Both the position numbers and the translations under genes were made by a program. Positions 54,912 to 64,000 of a stretch of DNA of 64,000 bases are shown one piece after another (positions within the stretch are counted from its first letter, which is position 1; each line of letters opens with the position of its first letter). The stretch lies in assembly GCF_947488945.1 (NCBI RefSeq), contig NZ_CANLBS010000007.1:62001-126000 (forward strand). The letters run 5' to 3'. The notes below the pieces were generated by a model, which worked only from the letters and a program-made list of their open reading frames with translations, searched no databases and had not been told where the DNA came from. This stretch comes from an uncultured Streptomyces sp. (GTDB lineage Bacteria; Actinomycetota; Actinomycetes; Streptomycetales; Streptomycetaceae).

Positions 54912-55352
54912 TCAGGCCTCGGTCGACTCGGTGGACTCGGCAGCGTCCGCCGCCTCGTCAGCCTTCTTGTCGGCCTTCTTGGCCTTGGGGGTGATGGCCT
55001 CACCCTTGGCCTCGTCGCCGTCCGAGGTCAGAGCCTCGAAGAGGGCGCGCTTGTCAGCCTTGGGCTCCGGCTGCAGCAGCGGCGCGGGGGCCGGCAGGCC
55101 CTTGTGCGCCTGCCAGTCACCGGTGAGCTTCAGGATCGCGAGGACCGGCTCGGTCGGCTGGGCGCCGACGGACAGCCAGTACTGCGCGCGCTCCGCGTTG
55201 ACCTCGATGCGGGACGGGTTCTGTACCGGGTGGTACAGGCCGATCTCCTCGATGGCCCGGCCGTCACGGCGGGTGCGGGAGTCGGCGACGACGATGCGGT
55301 AGTGAGGCGAACGGATCTTGCCCAGACGCTTCAGCTTGATCTTGACTGCCAC
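54912..55352 (-). CDS. rpsP: 30S ribosomal protein S16
   Basis: This 146-residue protein has the S16 core [40 protein letters not shown] and [20 protein letters not shown] at residues 2-80. A Lys/Ala/Glu-rich tail of about 60 residues is common in Actinobacteria. GTG 55352 with GGAGA about 10 bases upstream is used. It is the first gene of the rpsP-khpA unit. Confidence 0.96.
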   Translation of the reverse strand: MAVKIKLKRLGKIRSPHYRIVVADSRTRRDGRAIEEIGLYHPVQNPSRIEVNAERAQYWLSVGAQPTEPVLAILKLTGDWQAHKGLPAPAPLLQPEPKADKRALFEALTSDGDEAKGEAITPKAKKADKKADEAADAAESTESTEA

Positions 55353-55509
55353 GGAAGTGGTGTCTCCTGGTCTTGACGTGGTTGGGCACGACGAAATTGC
55401 CGCGTGGGGTTGCGGTACTCGGGTGCCCGATGGACGCGTCAGCCGGAGGAGAGAGGGGTCCTGTGCGACTGTCGAGTACGGCTGTCCATTGTGCCACACC
55501 CGTGCGGGG

Positions 55510-56103
55510 TCACCCCACCGCGGCCACGGCGTCGGGAATGCGGAAGGGCTTCATGCAGCCGCCGCACACGATCGGGGCCTGGGCCAGCACCGACGGGACG
55601 ACGCGGACGTTGCGCCCGCAGTCGCAGACCGCCTTGACCCGCACGCCGCCGCCGGAGGACCCGTGCCGGGCGGCCGGGCCCCGGAAGGACCGCTTGGTGT
55701 CGGCGGCGGTGGCGACGGAGTGCGCCCTCAGCGCGCGCTGAAGGCGCTCGGCGGTGGCGCGGTACCGGCGCCTCGCCTCGGCGTCGAGGGTCACCAACGA
55801 GAAGCCGCTGCTGGGATGCGGCTCCTCGGCGTGGTCCAGACCCAGTTCCTCCGCGATGGCGAGGAAGCGTCGGTTGTGGTACCGGCCGGCGCGGGAGGTG
55901 TCGCGGACACCTCGGGCGGCGGCGATGCCGTGGACTGCCTCGTGGAGCAGTCGTTCGAAGGAGAGTTCGGCGCCACAGGCGGACGAGGACTCTCCGATCA
56001 GGGACTCGGGCGCGGCGAGATCGGGCAGCTCGGGGTGGTACCGCTGAATGTCGGCCCACGCCTGCGCCAGCTCTGCGGCAAGTACAGGTGGTGTCGTGCT
56101 CAC
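55510..56103 (-). CDS. Zinc-metallopeptidase-like protein with C-terminal zinc ribbon
   Basis: This 197-residue protein has an HExxH-type motif, [14 protein letters not shown] (about 53-66), that would bind zinc and carry the catalytic Glu. It is followed by [20 protein letters not shown], and a C-terminal ribbon CDCGRN...CGGC (about 160-182). This order is reminiscent of SprT/Spartan-like proteases but shorter and actinobacteria-specific. A direct substrate is unknown. GTG 56103 is the start. It lies beside rpsP, separated by 157 bases. Confidence 0.8.
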   Translation of the reverse strand: MSTTPPVLAAELAQAWADIQRYHPELPDLAAPESLIGESSSACGAELSFERLLHEAVHGIAAARGVRDTSRAGRYHNRRFLAIAEELGLDHAEEPHPSSGFSLVTLDAEARRRYRATAERLQRALRAHSVATAADTKRSFRGPAARHGSSGGGVRVKAVCDCGRNVRVVPSVLAQAPIVCGGCMKPFRIPDAVAAVG

Positions 56104-56650
56104 GTCGTGTCAACGAGCGTGGGTGCCCCGGTGTTCCGATTCCGGGGCATCCCAAATAATTTGCACCTACCAGTCAGTCGACCGTGAGGCGTCCGGACGA
56201 GGGCGGGTGCGCCGATCTGCGGAGAAGACTCACAGCTCCCACCAAGGCAGTACGTAGCTCCCCTGCGCAGGACGCCGCAGCCGGGCCCCGACGGACCACC
56301 CGGACCCGTGCGCCGCAGACCTCCGCTGCCCGGTCCGCACCCCTCCCGACCCGGTCCGGGCCGGGCCCGGAGCGCTCGACGTGCTGCCGGGGACGTGTCG
56401 GGTGAGACTGGAGCACAAGCCCGCCCCCGGGGCGCGCATCGTACGGCTGCCGCCCTCCCGATGGCGAGACGCGGCGGCGCCGGAACGGTCCGCCCCTCGG
56501 GGGGCGCATGGCGGGAGCGCGCAACCAGCTCCCTGCGCCCTCTGGACGGATCGGCGGAAGCGCAGTTCTCTGGCATACGGGGGTGCGGATCCTCGCACAC
56601 GGGGACGCCCACCCGGGCACGACCGACCTCTTGGCGATTGGGGCTCTTCC
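56104..56650. other. 547-base spacer without a supported gene
   Basis: An AT-rich patch (about 56149-56165, AAATAATTTGC) close to the divergent start at 56103 probably includes the promoter of the metallopeptidase-like gene. The rest, up to ATG 56651, is GC-rich; it is open in several frames but Arg/Pro-rich and without a motif, so I call nothing in it. Confidence 0.45.
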
Positions 56651-57493
56651 ATGACACCAACGCTCGTCCGGAACCACCGCGGCCACCGGCGTACCGACGC
56701 CGCCCCGGTGGACCCCGGGACCCGTGCCCGCGACTGGGCGGAGATCCAGGAGCGGATGCTGTCGCCGCTGTACGAGGCGGTGTACGACCGGCTCGAAGTC
56801 GGCGCGGGGACCAGGATGCTCTCGCTGCACTGCGGATCGGGGCTCGCGATGCTGATCGCCGCCGCGCGCGGCGCCCGGGTCACCGGTGTCGACACCGACC
56901 GGGACCGGCTCGCCTTGGCGCACGCGCGGCTGACGCCCGACGAGGACCGGGGCGGAGCGCCGGCCCGGCTCGTGCACGGCCCTGTCGGGGCGGCCGCTCC
57001 GGCGGACGGCTCGCCGTACACCCTGCTGACCGCCTTCGACCCGATCGGGTGCACGCCGGGCGACTCCGACGGGCTCGGTCCGGCGCTGGAGTCGGCCGTC
57101 GTGCTGGCCTCCCGCGGCGCCACCGTCGTCCTGGCCGGCTGGGGCCCGCCGGAGCGGTGCGCGACCGCGGGGGTGCTGGCGGTCGCGGAACGGCTGGGCG
57201 GCGGCCGGACGGACGCCGGGCGGTCCGCCCGCCGGGACGACCTGGAGGACGTCGCCGCACGCAGCGGTCTGCGGCCGGACGGATCGGGTCGGGTGTCCTG
57301 CCCGTTCGGTTACGCCGACCTGGACAGCGCGGTGCGGGGCCTGATGTCGACGGGCCTGTTCGACCGGGCGGTGCGGGCGACGGACGCCTTCCAGGTGGAG
57401 AAGGAGGTCGCCGAGGCGCTCCACCCGTATCTGCGGCCGGACGGCACGGTCTGGATGCCGAACGTCTTCCGCTACCTGGTCTGCGTGGTCTGA
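56651..57493 (+). CDS. SAM-dependent methyltransferase
   Basis: This 280-residue class I methyltransferase-like protein has the cofactor-binding segment MLSLHCGSGLAMLIAAARGA (about 56-75) with the acidic motif GVDTDRDRLALAHARL (about 80-95). The mid-section (AVVLASRGATVVLAGWGPPE) fits the fold. No substrate clue is present; the tail MPNVFRYLVCVV is hydrophobic. ATG 56651 has GGGG 7 bases upstream. It is convergent with ftsH, with 122 bases between stops. Confidence 0.82.
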   Translation: MTPTLVRNHRGHRRTDAAPVDPGTRARDWAEIQERMLSPLYEAVYDRLEVGAGTRMLSLHCGSGLAMLIAAARGARVTGVDTDRDRLALAHARLTPDEDRGGAPARLVHGPVGAAAPADGSPYTLLTAFDPIGCTPGDSDGLGPALESAVVLASRGATVVLAGWGPPERCATAGVLAVAERLGGGRTDAGRSARRDDLEDVAARSGLRPDGSGRVSCPFGYADLDSAVRGLMSTGLFDRAVRATDAFQVEKEVAEALHPYLRPDGTVWMPNVFRYLVCVV

Positions 57494-57615
57494 CGCGGCA
57501 CACGGCACCGGCCGCGTGGTCCGGCACGGCACAGGCACAGGCGGGGGTGCGGGGAACCGGCTCCCGCACCCCACCGCCGTACGCCCGCCGCCGCGTGCCC
57601 GCGCCGAACGGCCCG

Positions 57616-59559
57616 TCAGGGCAGGATGTGCGGTTTCTCCAGCCGGTGGACCCCCGCGGCCCGGTACGCCTCCGCCTCGTCCAGCGTCTCGTCGGCGAGC
57701 AGGGCGGCGGCCAGCGAATCGAGCTTCTCCCGGTGCTCGCGCAGCAGCCGGCAGGCGTCGGCGTAGCACTCGTCGACGATGCGCCGCATCTCCGCGTCCA
57801 CGGTGTCGAGCGTGGCCGGGGCGGCGGACAGCCCGTACGCCTGCTGGGCGTCGGCCGGGATCGCGGTCAGCCGGCCCACCTTGTCGCTCATCCCCCACCG
57901 GCCGACCATGCCGCGGGCGAGGTTCGTGACCTGTTCCAGGTCGCTCTCCGCGCCGGTGGTGACCACCCCGTAGACGATCTGCTCGGCGGCCATCCCGCCG
58001 AGCGCGCCGATGATGCGGCCGCGCAGGTACTCCTCGGTGTAGGCGTACTTGTCGGCGTCCGGCGTCGAGAGGGTGACGCCGAGCGCCCGGCCGCGCGGCA
58101 CGATGGTGACCTTGCGGACCGGGTCGGCGCCCGGCTGCACCATGCCCAGCAGGGCGTGGCCGCTCTCGTGGTAGGCGGTCCTGCGGCGCTCCTCGTCCGG
58201 CATGACCAGCGGGCGTTCGGCGCCGAGCTGCACCTTCTCCAGGGCGTCGGACAGCTCGGCCTGGCCGACCTTGTCCCGCTTGCGCTTCACGGCCAGCAGG
58301 GCGCCCTCGTTGGCCAGGTTGGCGAGGTCCGCGCCGGTCATGCCGGGGGTGGCACGGGCGATGGCGGCGAGGTCGACGTCGTCGGCGAGCGGCACCGGGC
58401 GGGTGTGGATCTTCAGGATCGCCTCGCGGCCGCCCTTGTCGGGCGGGCTGACGTGCACGATCCGGTCGAACCGGCCGGGCCGGGTGAGGGCGGGGTCGAG
58501 GACGTCGGGACGGTTGGTCGCGGCGAGGACGACGACGCCTTCGGAGCCGGAGAAGCCGTCCATCTCGGTGAGGATCTGGTTGAGCGTCTGCTCGCGCTCG
58601 TCGTGGCCGCCCATGCCCGAGCCGCCGCCGCGGGCCCGGCCGATGGTGTCGATCTCGTCGATGAAGACGATGGCGGGGGCCACCTTGCGGGCCTCGGCGA
58701 ACAGTTCGCGCACCCGGCCGGCCCCGACCCCGACGATCATCTCGATGAACTCGGAGGCGGAGGCGGAGAAGAACGGCACCCCGGCCTCTCCGGCCACCGC
58801 GCGCGCCAGCAGCGTCTTCCCGGTGCCGGGCGGGCCGGCGAGCAGGACGCCACCGGGCATCCGGGCGCCCATCTTCCGGTACTCGCCGGGGTTCTTCAGG
58901 AAGTCGACGACGTCGTCGAGTTCGCCCTCCACCTCGTCGATGCCGGCCACGTCGGCGAAGGTGGTGCGCTTGGCGCCCTCCAGTTCGACCGGCTTGGGCG
59001 GGGGTTTGCGGCCGAAGCCGCCCATGGCGCCGCCCGGACCGCCGCGGGACATCCGGCGGGCGACGAACACCCAGAGCAGGACCAGCAGCAGCATCGGCGC
59101 GAGCGAGATGAGCAGGTTGACGAGGAAGCTGCGCTGCTGGACGACGGGTTCGGCGGTGACGGTGACGTCGTCCTTGATCAGTTCGGCCCAGAGGTCGTCG
59201 TCGGCGAAGGACGGGCGCTGGGTGGTGAACTTGGTGTACTTCTCGTCGCCGTCGGGGACCTTCGCCTCCTTCTTGAGCTGGCCCTGGATGGCGTCGCCCT
59301 TGGAGTAGATCTTGGAGACGTTGCCCGCCGACACCTGCTTGCCGAACTCGGTGTACGCGACGGTCGGTTCGTCGTCGCCGTTGAAGAGCGAGAGCACCAG
59401 GTTGGCGACGAGGTAGACCAGCAGCGCGGTGAGCAGCAGGCGGCCCCAGCCGCCCGGCATCTTCCGGCCGCCGCCCTGCGACGACGGCGGCGGGGGCGGC
59501 GCTCCCTCGGAACGCCAGGGCTGGTCCGTCCGGTCGCGCGGAGGTACGGGGTTGGTCAC
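57616..59559 (-). CDS. ftsH: ATP-dependent zinc metalloprotease FtsH (compact paralogue)
   Basis: This 647-residue membrane protease has two anchors (about 41-60 and 145-167) flanking a periplasmic domain, Walker A GPPGTGKT (242-249), Walker B IVFIDEID (about 297-304), the second-region [20 protein letters not shown], and HESGH (about 464-468). It extracts and degrades membrane and regulatory proteins. The Pro-rich N-terminus and short C-terminus (no long tail) differ from the main Streptomyces FtsH as I recall it, so this is probably the second copy. GTG 59559 follows GAGGAGCAC. Confidence 0.93.
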   Translation of the reverse strand: MTNPVPPRDRTDQPWRSEGAPPPPPSSQGGGRKMPGGWGRLLLTALLVYLVANLVLSLFNGDDEPTVAYTEFGKQVSAGNVSKIYSKGDAIQGQLKKEAKVPDGDEKYTKFTTQRPSFADDDLWAELIKDDVTVTAEPVVQQRSFLVNLLISLAPMLLLVLLWVFVARRMSRGGPGGAMGGFGRKPPPKPVELEGAKRTTFADVAGIDEVEGELDDVVDFLKNPGEYRKMGARMPGGVLLAGPPGTGKTLLARAVAGEAGVPFFSASASEFIEMIVGVGAGRVRELFAEARKVAPAIVFIDEIDTIGRARGGGSGMGGHDEREQTLNQILTEMDGFSGSEGVVVLAATNRPDVLDPALTRPGRFDRIVHVSPPDKGGREAILKIHTRPVPLADDVDLAAIARATPGMTGADLANLANEGALLAVKRKRDKVGQAELSDALEKVQLGAERPLVMPDEERRRTAYHESGHALLGMVQPGADPVRKVTIVPRGRALGVTLSTPDADKYAYTEEYLRGRIIGALGGMAAEQIVYGVVTTGAESDLEQVTNLARGMVGRWGMSDKVGRLTAIPADAQQAYGLSAAPATLDTVDAEMRRIVDECYADACRLLREHREKLDSLAAALLADETLDEAEAYRAAGVHRLEKPHILP

Positions 59560-59699
59560 GCGTGCTCCTCTGCCGACAGCCGTTGACGCCGACATTAGGG
59601 GAGATACCGGACCAGGGCTCCGGAGAGGCCGCCGCACGGGTCACACCCGCGGGCGACCGTGCCCTCCCTCGCAGGGCGTACGGTCCCCGGACGCGCCTC

Positions 59700-59729
59700 G
59701 GGGGCGCACACCGTTCGGTGCGCGCCCCC
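59700..59729 (-). terminator. ffh terminator hairpin
   Basis: Outer arms 59700-59707 and 59722-59729 (8 bp) plus inner CACCG/CGGTG pairing form one stem with a single-base mismatch, downstream of ffh and before ftsH. Confidence 0.75.
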
Positions 59730-59757
59730 GGGGCCGGTTCCGCTGGTGCGGACCTGG

Positions 59758-61317
59758 TCAGCCCATGAACTTCTTGAACTCGTCCGGCAGGGCGAAGTCC
59801 TTGCCGCTGCCGCCGTCCTGGCCGGGCAGTCCGAAGGCGCCGCCCTGGGCCGCCGCCTGCTCGCGGCGCTCCGCCGCGGCCTGCTCCTCGGCCTTGCGCT
59901 TCATCGGGTTGCCGCTCTTGCGCTTGCCCTTGGCCTGCTTGACCTGCTTCTTCTGCCGGCCCGGACCGCCACCCATGCCCGGCATCCCGGGCATGCCCGG
60001 CATGCCGCCGCCCTGGGCCATCTTCGACATCATCTTGCGGGCCTCGAAGAAGCGCTCCACCAGGTTCTTCACGGCGGAGACCTCCACGCCGGAGCCCTTG
60101 GCGATGCGGGCGCGGCGGGAGCCGTTGATGATCGTCGGCTCGGCGCGCTCCTTGGGGGTCATCGACTTGATGATCGCGGCGGTGCGGTCCACGTCGCGTT
60201 CGTCGATGTTGTTGATCTGTTCCTTGATCTGCCCCATGCCGGGCAGCATGCCGAGCAGCTTGGAGATGGAGCCCATCTTGCGGACCTGCTCCATCTGCGC
60301 CAGGAAGTCGTCGAGCGTGAAGTCCTTGCCCTTGCTCGACGCCAGCTTGGAGGCCATTTGAGCGGCCTCTTCCTGGCTGAACGTCTTCTCCGCCTGCTCG
60401 ATCAGGGTGAGCAGGTCACCCATGTCGAGGATGCGGGAGGCCATGCGGTCCGGGTGGAAGGCGTCGAAGTCCTCGAGCTTCTCGCCGTTCGACGCGAACA
60501 TGATCTGCTTGCCCGTGACGTGGGCGATCGACAGGGCCGCGCCACCGCGGGCGTCGCCGTCGAGCTTGGAGAGCACCACGCCGTCGAAGCCGACGCCGTC
60601 GCGGAACGCCTCGGCGGTGTTGACCGCGTCCTGGCCGATCATCGCGTCGACGACGAAGAGGATCTCGTCCGGGCTGACGGCGTCGCGGATGTCCGCGGCC
60701 TGCCGCATCAGCTCCTGGTCGATGCCGAGGCGGCCGGCGGTGTCCACGACCACGATGTCGTAACCCTTGGCCTTGGCGAACTCGATCGAGTCCTCGGCGA
60801 CCCGGACCGGGTCGCCGACGCCGTTGCCCGGCTCGGGGGCGTAGACGGCGACCCCGGCGCGCTCGGCGACGACGCTGAGCTGGTTGACGGCGTTGGGGCG
60901 CTGGAGGTCGCAGGCGACGAGCAGCGGGGAGTGGCCCTGGCCCTTGAGCCAGAGGCCGAGCTTTCCGGCGAGGGTCGTCTTACCGGCGCCCTGGAGGCCG
61001 GCGAGCATGATCACGGTGGGCGGGTTCTTGGCGAACCGCAGCCGCCGGGTCTCGCCGCCGAGGATGGAGACGAGCTCCTCGTTGACGATCTTGACGACCT
61101 GCTGGGCCGGGTTCAGCGCCTGGGAGACCTCGGCGCCGCGCGCCCGCTCCTTGACGTTGGCGATGAAGGCCCGGACGACCGGCAGCGCGACGTCCGCTTC
61201 CAGCAGGGCGATACGGATCTCGCGGGCCGTGGCGTCGATGTCCGCCTCGGACAAGCGGCCCTTGCCCCTGAGGCTCTTGAAAGTCGCGGCAAGGCGGTCG
61301 GAGAGAGTATCGAACAC
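59758..61317 (-). CDS. ffh: Signal recognition particle protein Ffh
   Basis: This 519-residue GTPase binds 4.5S RNA and nascent membrane proteins and docks on FtsY. It has the N domain (MFDTLSDRLAATFKSLRGKG), G domain with GLQGAGKT (107-114), DTAGRLGIDQEL and SKLDGDARGG, and the methionine-rich M domain (about 300-430) with the SRRARIAKGSGVEVSAVKNL RNA-binding stretch. The C-terminal 90 residues hold Met-Pro-Gly repeats and a basic region. GTG 61317 is the start; a hairpin separates it from glnD. Confidence 0.97.
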   Translation of the reverse strand: MFDTLSDRLAATFKSLRGKGRLSEADIDATAREIRIALLEADVALPVVRAFIANVKERARGAEVSQALNPAQQVVKIVNEELVSILGGETRRLRFAKNPPTVIMLAGLQGAGKTTLAGKLGLWLKGQGHSPLLVACDLQRPNAVNQLSVVAERAGVAVYAPEPGNGVGDPVRVAEDSIEFAKAKGYDIVVVDTAGRLGIDQELMRQAADIRDAVSPDEILFVVDAMIGQDAVNTAEAFRDGVGFDGVVLSKLDGDARGGAALSIAHVTGKQIMFASNGEKLEDFDAFHPDRMASRILDMGDLLTLIEQAEKTFSQEEAAQMASKLASSKGKDFTLDDFLAQMEQVRKMGSISKLLGMLPGMGQIKEQINNIDERDVDRTAAIIKSMTPKERAEPTIINGSRRARIAKGSGVEVSAVKNLVERFFEARKMMSKMAQGGGMPGMPGMPGMGGGPGRQKKQVKQAKGKRKSGNPMKRKAEEQAAAERREQAAAQGGAFGLPGQDGGSGKDFALPDEFKKFMG

Positions 61318-61423
61318 GGCGCTCGTCGGTCCTCAGGGTCGGGGGTAAACGGATTCAGTACCCCAGGGTATCCGCCTCGGAGGAAACGGTGGCCGCTGGT
61401 CGGGGGAATTCCGCCGGCGCGGA

Positions 61424-61444
61424 CCGCCCCGGCCGCCGGGGCGG
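61424..61444 (-). terminator. glnD terminator hairpin
   Basis: Arms 61424-61432 and 61436-61444 are exact over 9 bp with a CCG centre, past the glnD stop and before ffh. Confidence 0.65.
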
Positions 61445-61499
61445 GCGGACCGGAGAAGATGCGGAACGGCGCCTGCGGGAGCGCGCCGTCCCGCACGGC

Positions 61500-63953
61500 T
61501 CACCCCTGGAGGGCGGCCTCCAGAGACTTCGCGAGCGCGGCCGCCGCCGCGGCGGGCAGCGCCTCGCCGTGCGCGTCGGTGACGTAGAGGGTGTCCACCG
61601 CGTTGGCGCCCAGCGTCGAGACGTGGGCGCTGCGGACACGCACCTCGCTCTCCTCCAGCGCCCGGCCGATGCGGTGCAGCAGGCCGGGGGCGTCCTGGGC
61701 GCGGACCTCGATGACGGTGGCGAGCCGGGAGGCGGCGGCCGCCACGGTCACCCGGGGCGGCGGCGCCTTGATGCCGCGGCGGCGGGGGTAGGCCGACTCG
61801 CGTTCGGCGAGCCGGGCCCGGATGTCGAGCGCGCCGTCCAGGGCGCGTACGAGGTCGGCGCGGAGCCGGGTCGCCTGCGGCAGCGAGCCGTACTCGGCCG
61901 CCACCCGCCAGCGGAGCAGCAGCAGGTCGGTGGACTCGCCCAGCTCGGTGGGGAGCTCGACGGCGCGCAGGTCGGCGGCGCGGACCGTGAGCCGGTGCAG
62001 CGCGAGCACCCCGGCGACGGCCGGCAGCACGCCGGGCCGGTCGGGCAGCGCGATGAGCAGTTCGACGCCCACGGGTTCGGGTTCGCCGGTCGGTTCGTGC
62101 GGTTCGGGCTGGGTGTGCAGGGCGAGGACGGGTTCTCCGGTGCGCAGGGACTCGACGGCGAGCCGTTCCTGTTCGGCGTCCGGCACCGCGGGTTCCGGTT
62201 CGGCGGGCGCCTCGCCGGCGAGCAGGGCCGCGACGCGGGCGACCAGGTCGGAGACGAGGGAGGCCCGCCAGGAGCTCCACGCGGCGGGGCCGGTGGCGAG
62301 GGCGTCCGCCTCGGTCAGCGCGTGCAGCAGCTCCAGGGTGGAGGTGCTGCCGACGGCGTCGGCGACGGACTTCACGGTGTCCGGATCGTCCAGGTCGCGC
62401 CGGGTCGCGGTGTCGATGAGCAGCAGGTGCTGCCGTACGAGGGTGGCGATGACGGCGACGTCGCTCTTCTCGAAGCCGATGCGGGTGGCCATGTCGCGGG
62501 CGATGACCTCGCCGGCCACCGAGTGGTCGCCGGGCCAGCCCTTGCCGATGTCGTGCAGCAGCGCGGCGACGAGCAGCAGGTCGGGGCGGCCGACGCGGCG
62601 GGTGAGCGAGGAGGCGCGGACGGCGGTCTCGACGAGGTGCCGGTCGACGGTCCAGGTGTGGACGGCGTTGCGCTGGGGGCGGCAGTGGACCCGCTCCCAG
62701 TCGGGGAGCAGCCGGGTGACGATGCCCTCGGATTCGAGCGCCTCCCAGACGCCGACGGTGGCCTCGCCCGCGCCGAGGAGGGTGACGAGTTCCTCGCGCG
62801 CCTCGGCGGGCCAGGGGACGGAGAGCGGTCCCGCCGCGGTGGCGAGGTGGCGCACCAGGTGCCGGGAGAGCGGCAGTCCGGACTCGGCGGCGGCAGCGGC
62901 GGCGCGGAGGGTGAGCACCGGGTCGCGTTCCGGGCGGGCGGTGCGGGCGAGCACGACCTCGCCGTCCGACTCGACCACGCCGTCGGCCAGCGGGGTGCGC
63001 TCGGGGGCGGGCTTGCCGCCGCCCAGCATGGCGCGCAGCCGCGGGCGGACGGAGCGGGCGCGCAGCACCCGGTTGACCTCGCGCCAGGTGACGTCGGTGG
63101 CGTAGGAGACGGTGCGGGCGGCCTCGTACACCTGGCGCAGCAGGACGTCGGCGTCGAGCAGGCCGAGGGCGTCGGCGACCTGGTCCTGTTCCTGGAGGGC
63201 GAGCCGGTCGGTGGCCCGGCCGGTGGTGAGGTGCAGGGCGTCGCGGGTGTCGAGCAGTACGCGGCGGGCTTCGGAGAGCCCTTCGCGGGGGGCGTCGGCG
63301 ACCCAGGACGCGGCGACGGCGCGCAGGGCGGTGGCGTCGCGGAGGCCGCCGCGGGCCTCCTTGAGGTCGGGTTCGAGGAGGAACTGCAACTCGCCCATGC
63401 GCTCGGCGCGTTCGCGGCAGAGCTCGTGCAGGGCGGGCAGGCGCTTGGGGGCCTGGTTGCGCCAGTCCGCGAGGACCGCGGTGCGCAGTCCGGCGACCAG
63501 GCCGAGGTCGCCGGCGACCGGGCGGGCGTCCAGCAGGCCGAGGTTGACCTTGAGGTCCTCGCCGGCGGTCCGGCGGGCCTCGGCGGGGGTGCGGACGGAG
63601 TGGTCCAGGGCGAGGCCGAGGTCCCAGATCGGGTACCAGATGCGGTCCGCGAGGGCGGCGACGGCCGCGGCGTCGGCCCGGCCGTCGTGCAGCAGCAGGA
63701 GGTCGAGGTCGCTGCGGGGGGAGAGCTCGCCGCGGCCGTAGCCGCCGACCGCGACGAGTGCGGCGCCGCGGACTCCGGCGTGTTCGGCGGCGACGGTGAA
63801 CAGGCCGTTCAGCCAGTCGTCGGTGAGCCGGGCCAGGGCCGCACGGCGCGGCGGCCCGGACTGCGCCTCCTGCTGGAGGAGGCGCAGCCGGGCCGCCGCG
63901 TAGCCGCTGGGTCCCGAGTCTTCTGCTTCGATGGTCACTTCGGTACTCGTCAC
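61500..63953 (-). CDS. glnD: PII uridylyl-/adenylyl-transferase GlnD
   Basis: This 817-residue nitrogen sensor modifies the PII protein GlnB (adenylylation in Streptomyces). Domains in order: nucleotidyltransferase with VGGYGRGELSPRSDLDLLLL (about 68-87), helical linker, HD phosphohydrolase domain with AALLHDIGKGWPGDHSVAGE (about 470), and two ACT sensing domains, LLIALPDRPGVLPAVAGVLA (about 645) and VIEVRAQDAPGLLHRIGRAL (about 760). GTG 63953 has GGAAGG 7 bases upstream. It lies 30 bases behind the glnB end, as in the amtB-glnB-glnD operon. Confidence 0.95.
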   Translation of the reverse strand: MTSTEVTIEAEDSGPSGYAAARLRLLQQEAQSGPPRRAALARLTDDWLNGLFTVAAEHAGVRGAALVAVGGYGRGELSPRSDLDLLLLHDGRADAAAVAALADRIWYPIWDLGLALDHSVRTPAEARRTAGEDLKVNLGLLDARPVAGDLGLVAGLRTAVLADWRNQAPKRLPALHELCRERAERMGELQFLLEPDLKEARGGLRDATALRAVAASWVADAPREGLSEARRVLLDTRDALHLTTGRATDRLALQEQDQVADALGLLDADVLLRQVYEAARTVSYATDVTWREVNRVLRARSVRPRLRAMLGGGKPAPERTPLADGVVESDGEVVLARTARPERDPVLTLRAAAAAAESGLPLSRHLVRHLATAAGPLSVPWPAEAREELVTLLGAGEATVGVWEALESEGIVTRLLPDWERVHCRPQRNAVHTWTVDRHLVETAVRASSLTRRVGRPDLLLVAALLHDIGKGWPGDHSVAGEVIARDMATRIGFEKSDVAVIATLVRQHLLLIDTATRRDLDDPDTVKSVADAVGSTSTLELLHALTEADALATGPAAWSSWRASLVSDLVARVAALLAGEAPAEPEPAVPDAEQERLAVESLRTGEPVLALHTQPEPHEPTGEPEPVGVELLIALPDRPGVLPAVAGVLALHRLTVRAADLRAVELPTELGESTDLLLLRWRVAAEYGSLPQATRLRADLVRALDGALDIRARLAERESAYPRRRGIKAPPPRVTVAAAASRLATVIEVRAQDAPGLLHRIGRALEESEVRVRSAHVSTLGANAVDTLYVTDAHGEALPAAAAAALAKSLEAALQG

Positions 63954-63983
63954 CCAGCTGCCTTCCGTTCTACGGACCGTCGG

Positions 63984-64000
63984 TCAGAGTGCGTCCGGGC
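63984..64000 (-). CDS. glnB: PII protein GlnB, last codons only
   Basis: The right edge, read on the minus strand, ends in codons for Pro-Asp-Ala-Leu followed by TGA (stop at 63986-63984), the C-terminus I recall for Streptomyces GlnB (GERGPDAL). With glnD immediately downstream, this is very likely the 3' end of glnB. Only about five codons are visible, so the call rests mainly on gene order. Confidence 0.6.

Noticed and set aside
54912..55499. Longer S16 start at 55499
   Set aside because: The first 49 residues are not S16-like; GTG 55352 has GGAGA and gives the conserved N-terminus.

Overview
The window is a gene-dense, very GC-rich actinobacterial chromosome segment, almost certainly from a Streptomyces. 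Supporting signs are the strong G/C bias at third codon positions, frequent GTG starts, the sporulation sigma factor whiG, a four-gene signal peptidase cluster, and housekeeping blocks in the order I recall for S. coelicolor (recollection, not checked). I see no tRNA, rRNA, CRISPR array, insertion sequence, prophage or integrated plasmid.

Left half (1-30.9 kb), nitrogen/polyamine catabolism and accessory genes. An acyl-CoA dehydrogenase start runs off the left edge. It is followed by an aldehyde dehydrogenase, a PucR-type regulator, a DUF1963 gene, an orphan VirD4-like membrane ATPase, gabT, a PAP2 phosphatase and a secreted GH18 chitinase with two DasR-type operator repeats over its promoter. 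Next, on the minus strand, comes an apparent polyamine operon: aldehyde dehydrogenase, lipoprotein binding protein (potD), potA, potB, potC, and an FAD amine oxidase. Further right are a NADAR protein, a DUF4190 membrane protein, an adenosine deaminase-like enzyme, a GDPD, a DUF574 methyltransferase and a small membrane protein. Then a second aminobutyraldehyde-type dehydrogenase lies divergent from an Lrp/AsnC regulator plus class III aminotransferase pair. Together these genes could take putrescine in, convert it to GABA and pass it to succinate semialdehyde. A two-gene ABC exporter-like system behind a 22-bp perfect palindrome closes this half.

Middle (31-41 kb): a thiamine (TPP) riboswitch controls a thiBPQ-type ABC importer. 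Then come rlmN, cdsA-frr, pyrH, tsf and rpsB on the minus strand, separated by clear hairpins.

Right half (41-64 kb): a secreted M23 peptidase and a TetR regulator flanked by short tandem repeats, then whiG, dprA-comM-yraN, a DUF2469 gene, a Nudix gene and four tandem type I signal peptidases (two overlap by about 100 bases). These are followed by rplS, trmD-rimM, the KH protein, rpsP, a zinc-metallopeptidase-like protein, a methyltransferase, a compact second-type ftsH, ffh, glnD and the last codons of glnB. Most of this is translation, protein export and nitrogen-signalling core machinery.

No clearly new defence or biosynthetic system is evident. The most interesting leads are regulatory palindromes at 4058-4101, 25115-25126 and 28860-28881, a motif shared between two polyamine promoters, the orphan VirD4-like ATPase, the overlapping signal peptidase genes, and the tandem repeats around the TetR gene.
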